Shown: positions 59,412-64,000 of the stretch, in pieces
Layout: each line of letters begins with the position of its first letter
How positions within the stretch are numbered: position 1 is the first letter of the stretch
Assembly: GCA_016719535.1 (NCBI GenBank)
Contig: JADJYX010000022.1
Coordinates: 124,001-188,000 of the forward strand
Source: Rubrivivax sp.
Lineage (GTDB): Bacteria > Pseudomonadota > Gammaproteobacteria > Burkholderiales > Burkholderiaceae_C
Direction: 5' to 3'
DNA: 64,000 nucleotides
Program-made: the position numbers and the translations under genes
Notes under the pieces: generated by a model
What the model was told of the DNA's origin: nothing
Databases searched by the model: none
The model's input: the letters and a program-made list of their open reading frames with translations, nothing else

Positions 59412-59520
59412 TCGACGCGCTGGCACCGCGCAAACAGGGGGCGCCGCGAGGGCCGTCGCCAGGGCTTGTGCGCGGGCCTTCATGCTAGAGTCGTTGCACG
59501 CTGCCACGTGGCGTCATTGC

Positions 59521-61434
59521 ATGCAGAAGAAGCGGCTCCCGCACCTCGTCGTCACCCTCGCCCTGGCCGTCCTGGCCGTCGATGCGGGAGCCATGGGTTT
59601 TTCGGCGGTGGCGCCGTCGACGACGCTCGGCCAGGGGCTGGATCACGTCATCGGCCTGCGCCTGGATGCGGGCGAATCGCTGGTGCCCGAATGCGTGGAG
59701 GCCGAGGTCGTCGTTGGCGAGCAGAAGCTGCCGGCGGCCGCCGTCAGCACGCGCATCGAAGGCGAGGGCAGCAACCTCGCGCTGCGCGTGCGCACCACGG
59801 TGGCCATCGACGAGCCGCTGGTCGCGCTCACGGTGGCGGTCGGCTGCCCCGTCCGCTTGTCGCGCCGCTTCGTGCTCTTTGCCGATCCGGCGCCGGCGTC
59901 GACACCGAGCGCACCGGTTGCCGCTGCCGCCGATGCGTTGGTTGCTGCGCCGGCGCCGTTGCCGGCGCCGGCGGCCGTGACCGATGCCCCGGCTGCGCCT
60001 GCGGTCGCGACCGGCGCGCGCGAACGTCCGCTGGCGGTGTCCGGCGCCACCCCCGCCTTGCCGCGGCCGCCCCGCGCGGCGCCGCGCCGCGCCGCGCCCG
60101 GCCCGGCCGGATCGGTGGCCGCTGCGCCGCGCGCACGTCCGCGCCTGCGCCTGGACGCCGCCGAACCGCCGCCGCCCACGCCGTTGCTGGCTGCCGAGAT
60201 CATCCAGGCGGCCGCCTCCGCCGCCGCCGCACAGGCGGCTGCCGAGGCAGCGTCGGCCGCAGCGCAGCGCATCGCCACGCTCGAGCAGGCGATCGACAAG
60301 CTGCGCGCCGACTCGACGGCCGACCGCGAGGCCCTGCTGATGCTGCGCCAGCGCGCGGCCGCCGCCGACGTGCAGGCGCAATGGATGCCCTGGCTGCTGG
60401 CGCTGGTGGCCGCGCTGGCCGTGTTGTGTGGCTGGCTGGCGCTCAGGCTGCGCCGGTTGCAGCACGAGCGCCAGCTGTCCTGGTGGAACGCGGCCGCCAC
60501 CGCCGCGGTCGCGGCACCTGCCGCGGCCGAAGGCATGGCCGCGCCGACGACGGTGGCCGGTGCTGCCGCACCAGCGGTTGCCAGCGGTGGCGCGCCGTCG
60601 AGCGGCGGCTACACCACCACGCGGCCGGGCGCACTGGGCCCGGTCTTCACGCCCGATCCGGCATTGGCTGAACTGGACGCGGAGGGCGCGGTCGAGCGCA
60701 CGCAGGCGCTGCCGGTGGGCTGGCGCGAAGACGCCCAGGCGCGTCGCGATGTCTCCATCGAGGAACTGATCGACCTCGAGCAGCAGGCCGAATTCTTCAT
60801 CGTGCTGGGTCAGGAGGACGCCGCCGTCGACCTGCTGGTGGACCATCTGCGCAGCACGGGCGGCGGCAGCCCGATGCCTTATCTGAAGCTGCTGGAGATC
60901 TACCGCCGGCGTGGCGACCGCGAGGCCTACGACCGCACGCGCGCGCGCTTCAACCACCGCTTCAATGCCTATGCGCCCGACTGGGACGACGACCCCAGCC
61001 AGGGCCGGTCGCTGGAGGACTATCCGTCGATCATCGTGCGCCTGCAGCAGGCCTGGCCGTCGCCGATCGACGCCATGGCCGAGCTCGAATCGCTGCTGTT
61101 CCGCAAGTCGCGCGGCGAGCTCTTCGACATGCCGGCCTACCGCGACGTGATGTTCCTGTATTCGCTGGCGCGCGACCTGCTGGATCGCGAGCCGCTGGAG
61201 TCGGGCCACGTCGACGTGCTGTTGCCGATCAACGAGGGCAGCGACCGCACGCAGCCGATGTCGCTGGCCGACCTGCCGTCGCCCGAGGATTCGATGATGG
61301 TGCCGCTGGACCAGCCAACGGTGCCGGTGGACCTGGACGTCACGCAGCCGGTGATGCCGGAAAGCCTGTTCGGCGAAAACGTCACCGAACCGGGCGTCGG
61401 CGGCAAGGGGCGCCGGCGCCGCAACCCCGGTTGA
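59521..61434 (+). CDS. FimV-like protein
   Basis: A 637-residue protein with the FimV architecture: a signal peptide (about 1-25), an N-terminal FimV domain (MGFSAVAPSTTLGQGLDHVIGLRLDAGESLVPECVEAEVVVG), a long Ala/Pro-rich linker, a coiled coil (about 230-270, AAAAQAAAEAASAAAQRIATLEQAIDKL region), one membrane helix (about 287-306) and an acidic cytoplasmic region with TPR-like segment (LIDLEQQAEFFIVLGQEDAAVDLLVDHL). FimV supports type IV pili and polar localisation in Pseudomonas. No LysM motif is seen. The start is chosen at 59521; 59482 is possible. Confidence 0.8.
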   Translation: MQKKRLPHLVVTLALAVLAVDAGAMGFSAVAPSTTLGQGLDHVIGLRLDAGESLVPECVEAEVVVGEQKLPAAAVSTRIEGEGSNLALRVRTTVAIDEPLVALTVAVGCPVRLSRRFVLFADPAPASTPSAPVAAAADALVAAPAPLPAPAAVTDAPAAPAVATGARERPLAVSGATPALPRPPRAAPRRAAPGPAGSVAAAPRARPRLRLDAAEPPPPTPLLAAEIIQAAASAAAAQAAAEAASAAAQRIATLEQAIDKLRADSTADREALLMLRQRAAAADVQAQWMPWLLALVAALAVLCGWLALRLRRLQHERQLSWWNAAATAAVAAPAAAEGMAAPTTVAGAAAPAVASGGAPSSGGYTTTRPGALGPVFTPDPALAELDAEGAVERTQALPVGWREDAQARRDVSIEELIDLEQQAEFFIVLGQEDAAVDLLVDHLRSTGGGSPMPYLKLLEIYRRRGDREAYDRTRARFNHRFNAYAPDWDDDPSQGRSLEDYPSIIVRLQQAWPSPIDAMAELESLLFRKSRGELFDMPAYRDVMFLYSLARDLLDREPLESGHVDVLLPINEGSDRTQPMSLADLPSPEDSMMVPLDQPTVPVDLDVTQPVMPESLFGENVTEPGVGGKGRRRRNPG

Positions 61435-61444
61435 GCGACAGCCG

Positions 61445-62617
61445 CTACAGCCGCGCGAGGCGGCCGAGGGCCATCTGCAGCGTCTCGTCCTTCTTGGCGA
61501 AGCACAGGCGCGCGATGCCTTGCTCGAAGCCGCTGTCGTAGAAGGCGCAGAGCGGGATCGCGGCCACGCCGACCTCGCGCGTCAGCCACTGGCAGAAGTC
61601 GGCCTCCTTCAGGCTGCTGACCGCGCTGTAGTCGACGCTCTGGAAATACGTGCCCTCGCTGGGCAGCAGGCGCAGCCGTGTCTTCGCCAGGCCGGCGCGG
61701 AAGAGGTCGCGCTTGCGCTGGTAGAAGGCCGGCAGTTCCAGGTAGGGCGACGGGTCTTCGAGGTAGCGCGCCAGGCCGTGCTGCACCGGCGTGTTGACGG
61801 TGAAGACGTTGAACTGGTGCACCTTGCGGAATTCGGCCGTCAGCGCCGCCGGCGCCGCCACGGTGCCGACCTTCCACCCGGTGACGTGAAACGTCTTGCC
61901 GAAGCTCGACACCACGAACGAGCGCGCGGCCAGCGACGGGATCGACGACGCGCTGACATGCGGCCGGCCGTCGTAGACCATGTGCTCGTAGACCTCGTCG
62001 CTGATCAGCAGGATGTCGGTCGGCGCCAGCAGCGCGGCCAGCTGCTGCATCTCGGCCCGCGTCCACACGGTCGCGGTCGGGTTGTGCGGCGAGTTGACGA
62101 TGAGCGCGCGCGTGCGCGGCGTGATGGCCCCGGCGATGAGGCCGAAGTCGGGCCGGAAGCTGCCGGGCGTGAGCGGCACGCGCACGACGGTGCCGCCGGC
62201 CAGTTCGATATTCGGGCCATAGCTGTCGTAGCAGGGCTCGAGCACGATGACCTCGTCGCCCGGGTGCACGCAGCACAGCACCGCGGTCAGGATGGCCTGC
62301 GTGGCGCCGGCGGTGACGGTGATCTCGGTGTCGGCGCTGTAGCGGCGGCCGTACAAGGCCTCGATCTTGCGCGCCACCGCCTGGCGCAGCTGCGGCACGC
62401 CGGCCATCGGCGGGTACTGGTTGAGGCCGGCGCGCATGGCGTCGGTGACCTGGTCGACCAGGCGCGGGTCGCAGTCGAAGTCCGGAAAGCCCTGCCCCAG
62501 GTTGACGGCGCCGAGCTCGCTGGCCAGCGCCGACATGACGGTGAAGATGGTGGTGCCCACCTGGGGCAGGCGCGAGGTCAGGACCGGGGTGTCTTCGGGC
62601 AGGGGCTTCGCAGTCAT
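61445..62617 (-). CDS. Methionine-type aminotransferase
   Basis: A 390-residue fold-type I PLP enzyme similar to YbdL. The Schiff-base lysine is Lys241 in SSFGKTFHVTGWK; NSPHNPTA and SDEVYEHMVYDG are present, as is the N-terminal LGQGFPDFDC. YbdL-like enzymes prefer methionine, histidine and aromatic acids. Converges with the FimV gene (10 bases between stops). It follows cysB, fitting sulfur amino acid metabolism. ATG 62617 (MTAKPLPEDT). Confidence 0.9.
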   Translation of the reverse strand: MTAKPLPEDTPVLTSRLPQVGTTIFTVMSALASELGAVNLGQGFPDFDCDPRLVDQVTDAMRAGLNQYPPMAGVPQLRQAVARKIEALYGRRYSADTEITVTAGATQAILTAVLCCVHPGDEVIVLEPCYDSYGPNIELAGGTVVRVPLTPGSFRPDFGLIAGAITPRTRALIVNSPHNPTATVWTRAEMQQLAALLAPTDILLISDEVYEHMVYDGRPHVSASSIPSLAARSFVVSSFGKTFHVTGWKVGTVAAPAALTAEFRKVHQFNVFTVNTPVQHGLARYLEDPSPYLELPAFYQRKRDLFRAGLAKTRLRLLPSEGTYFQSVDYSAVSSLKEADFCQWLTREVGVAAIPLCAFYDSGFEQGIARLCFAKKDETLQMALGRLARL

Positions 62618-62625
62618 GGCAAGGA

Positions 62626-63576
62626 TCAAAGATCGTAATCGGTGCCGGCGGCCTCGCCGCTCATCGCGCGCTGGATGAGCGCGGCCGACAGGCGGTCGGA
62701 CAGCAGCTCGGCGAAGGCATAGACGAAGTGCCGCAGGTAGGCGCCGCGCTTGAAGGCGACACGCGTGGTGTTGGGGCCGAACAGGTGGCCGAGCGGCCGG
62801 GACACCAGCTCGCCGCCCGGCGGCTCGCCCTGCATGGCCAGCTCGGTGACGATGCCCACGCCCATGCCGGCGCGCACGTAGGTCATGATGACATCGGAGT
62901 CGATGCCCTCCAGCGCCACCTGCGGCTTGAGCCGCGCGCGCGCAAAGGCCTGGTCGATGCGCGTGCGCCCGGTCATCGTCGGGTGGTACATCACCAGCGG
63001 CACGGCGGCCAGCTGCTCGAGCGTGGGTCTGTCCACCCCTGCCAGCGCGTGGCCGGCGGGCACCACCATCACGTGGTGCCATTCATAGCAGGGCAGGGTC
63101 AGCAGGTCCTCGTGCGCGGCCAGGGCTTCGGTGGCCAGTCCGATGTCGGCGACGTCGTCCAGCAGCATGCGCGCCACCTGCTCGGGCATGCCCTGGTGCA
63201 GCACCACCTGCACCTTGGGGAAGCGCCGGCGCAGTTCGGTCACGCGCTGCGGCAGGAAGTAGCGCGCCTGCGTGTGCGTGGTGGCGATCGACAGCGTGCC
63301 GGCGTCCTGCTTGGAATATTCCTCGCCGATGCGCTTGAGGTTGGCGACTTCGCGCATGATGGCCTCGATCGACTTCAGCACCAGCTGGCCGGGCTCGGTG
63401 ACGCGGCGCAGCCGCTTGCCGTGGCGCGCGAAGATGTCGACGCCGAGTTCTTCTTCCAGCTCGAGGATGGCCTTGCTGATGCCGGGCTGCGAGGTATAGA
63501 GCGCCTTCGCCGTCTCGGTCAGGTTGAGGTTGCGGCGCACCGCCTCCTGCACGAAGCGGAACTGGTGCAGGTTCAC
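62626..63576 (-). CDS. cysB: CysB, sulfur assimilation regulator
   Basis: A 316-residue LysR-type regulator of sulfate assimilation. N-terminal HTH (NLTETAKALYTSQPGISKAILELEEELG) is typical; the co-inducer domain has TTHTQARYFLP, where Thr residues bind sulfate/N-acetylserine in CysB. GTG at 63576 overlaps the cbiX stop (GTGA). Other sulfate genes (cysI, cysH, cysD) probably lie to the right of the window. It should act with N-acetyl- or O-acetylserine. Confidence 0.95.
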   Translation of the reverse strand: MNLHQFRFVQEAVRRNLNLTETAKALYTSQPGISKAILELEEELGVDIFARHGKRLRRVTEPGQLVLKSIEAIMREVANLKRIGEEYSKQDAGTLSIATTHTQARYFLPQRVTELRRRFPKVQVVLHQGMPEQVARMLLDDVADIGLATEALAAHEDLLTLPCYEWHHVMVVPAGHALAGVDRPTLEQLAAVPLVMYHPTMTGRTRIDQAFARARLKPQVALEGIDSDVIMTYVRAGMGVGIVTELAMQGEPPGGELVSRPLGHLFGPNTTRVAFKRGAYLRHFVYAFAELLSDRLSAALIQRAMSGEAAGTDYDL

Positions 63577-63950
63577 GCCGCGTCTCCGGTGGCGGCCAGC
63601 GCGGCGTCGGCCATCGCCTGCACCACCGACGGCATCTCGCCGATGGCGGTGTGCACCTGCAGCGTCAGGCCCGCGTGGCGCTGGCGCAGCTCGTCGAGCA
63701 GGCGCGGCAGGTCCTGCCGCACATGGCCGCCGCTGCCCAGGAACATCGGCACCACGTCGACGCGGGTGCAGCCGGCGGCCACCAGTTCGGCCACCGCACC
63801 AGCGAGGTCCGGCGTCATGAAGTCGAGGTAGGCCGGACGCACCAGCAGCTGCGGCTGCCGCGCGCGGATGCGCGCCGCCGTATCTTCGAAGGGCGCGGCC
63901 CAGCGCGGGTCGCGCGCACCGTGGGCGAAGAGGATCAGGCCTTGGGACAT
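63573..63950 (-). CDS. cbiX: Sirohydrochlorin chelatase, CbiX-type
   Basis: Small chelatase, 125 residues, that inserts iron or cobalt into sirohydrochlorin for siroheme or cobalamin. His10 in LILFAHGARDP and the second metal-binding motif GGHVRQDLP are visible. The small CbiX(S) type is homodimeric. In Burkholderiales it ends the cys operon and makes siroheme for sulfite reductase. Start ATG 63950 or 63962 (MDTR). Its stop overlaps cysB. Confidence 0.92.
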   Translation of the reverse strand: MSQGLILFAHGARDPRWAAPFEDTAARIRARQPQLLVRPAYLDFMTPDLAGAVAELVAAGCTRVDVVPMFLGSGGHVRQDLPRLLDELRQRHAGLTLQVHTAIGEMPSVVQAMADAALAATGDAA

Positions 63951-64000
63951 GCGGGTGTCCATCGCATCGCGAGGGGTCGGGGGGTTATCGGTAGCGCACC

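Overview
The window is a chromosomal segment of a high-GC betaproteobacterium. Gene content and order point to Burkholderiales, probably near Rubrivivax, Leptothrix, Ideonella or Methylibium: hscB-hscA-fdx, gloB/methyltransferase/rnhA, aminotransferase-hom-thrC-moeA, a PEP-CTERM exoprotein, and cysB next to cbiX. This placement is inferred from protein features and synteny, not from a database search. About 57 protein genes are densely packed, many with ATGA, GTGA or TTGA stop/start overlaps. There are two tRNA genes (Pro-UGG, Arg-UCU). I see no rRNA, CRISPR array, insertion sequence, integrase or prophage.

Layout. 1-3000: the distal isc operon (iscA end, hscB, hscA, fdx) for Fe-S cluster assembly. 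3027-6679: MltD lytic transglycosylase, GloB, a methyltransferase-like protein and RNase HI. 6750-11146: an RND efflux pair (fusion protein plus inner-membrane pump). 11246-16082: moaA broken by one extra base, an NlpC/P60 hydrolase, prpE, and a signal-peptide-bearing ATP-dependent DNA ligase. 16099-18909: PIN-PhoH ATPase, Bcp peroxiredoxin, an Mth938-domain protein. 19052-25680: a tightly coupled run from an alanine-type aminotransferase through hom and thrC into moeA, moaD, moaE and a flavin reductase. 25776-28370: clpB behind a textbook sigma-32 promoter. 28411-32864: a hypothetical protein, nadB, comFB and nadA. 32944-33884: a short, less GC-rich island with a HExxH metallopeptidase-like protein and a signal-peptide partner, a candidate toxin/immunity pair.

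34023-39017: an MFS transporter, a ThDP enzyme, an EamA exporter, an Lrp/AsnC regulator and RraA. 39049-43408: a giant BTAD/AAA/TPR regulator facing a PEP-CTERM exoprotein. 43493-46808: a DUF697-like protein, tRNA-Pro, a thioesterase, a frameshifted periplasmic gene and a beta-hydroxyacid dehydrogenase whose 3' end runs through a duplicated palindrome. 46719-55455: a UvrD-type helicase, an AarF/UbiB kinase, a DsrC/TusE relative without its C-terminal cysteine, an MFS transporter, an alpha/beta hydrolase, tRNA-Arg, a GST and an unknown protein. 55477-59411: acyl-CoA dehydrogenase, APH-type kinase, Crp-family regulator and class II aldolase. 59521-63962: a FimV-like protein, a methionine-type aminotransferase, cysB and cbiX, the last two probably the edge of a sulfate assimilation cluster beyond the window.

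Together this is mostly housekeeping metabolism (Fe-S, Moco, NAD and Thr biosynthesis, stress response) with small accessory insertions. The most unusual items are the metallopeptidase/partner pair at 33 kb, the Cys-less DsrC homologue, the ACAD/kinase pair resembling a split ACAD10/11, two single-base frameshifts, and the palindromic duplication at 46.66-46.71 kb.
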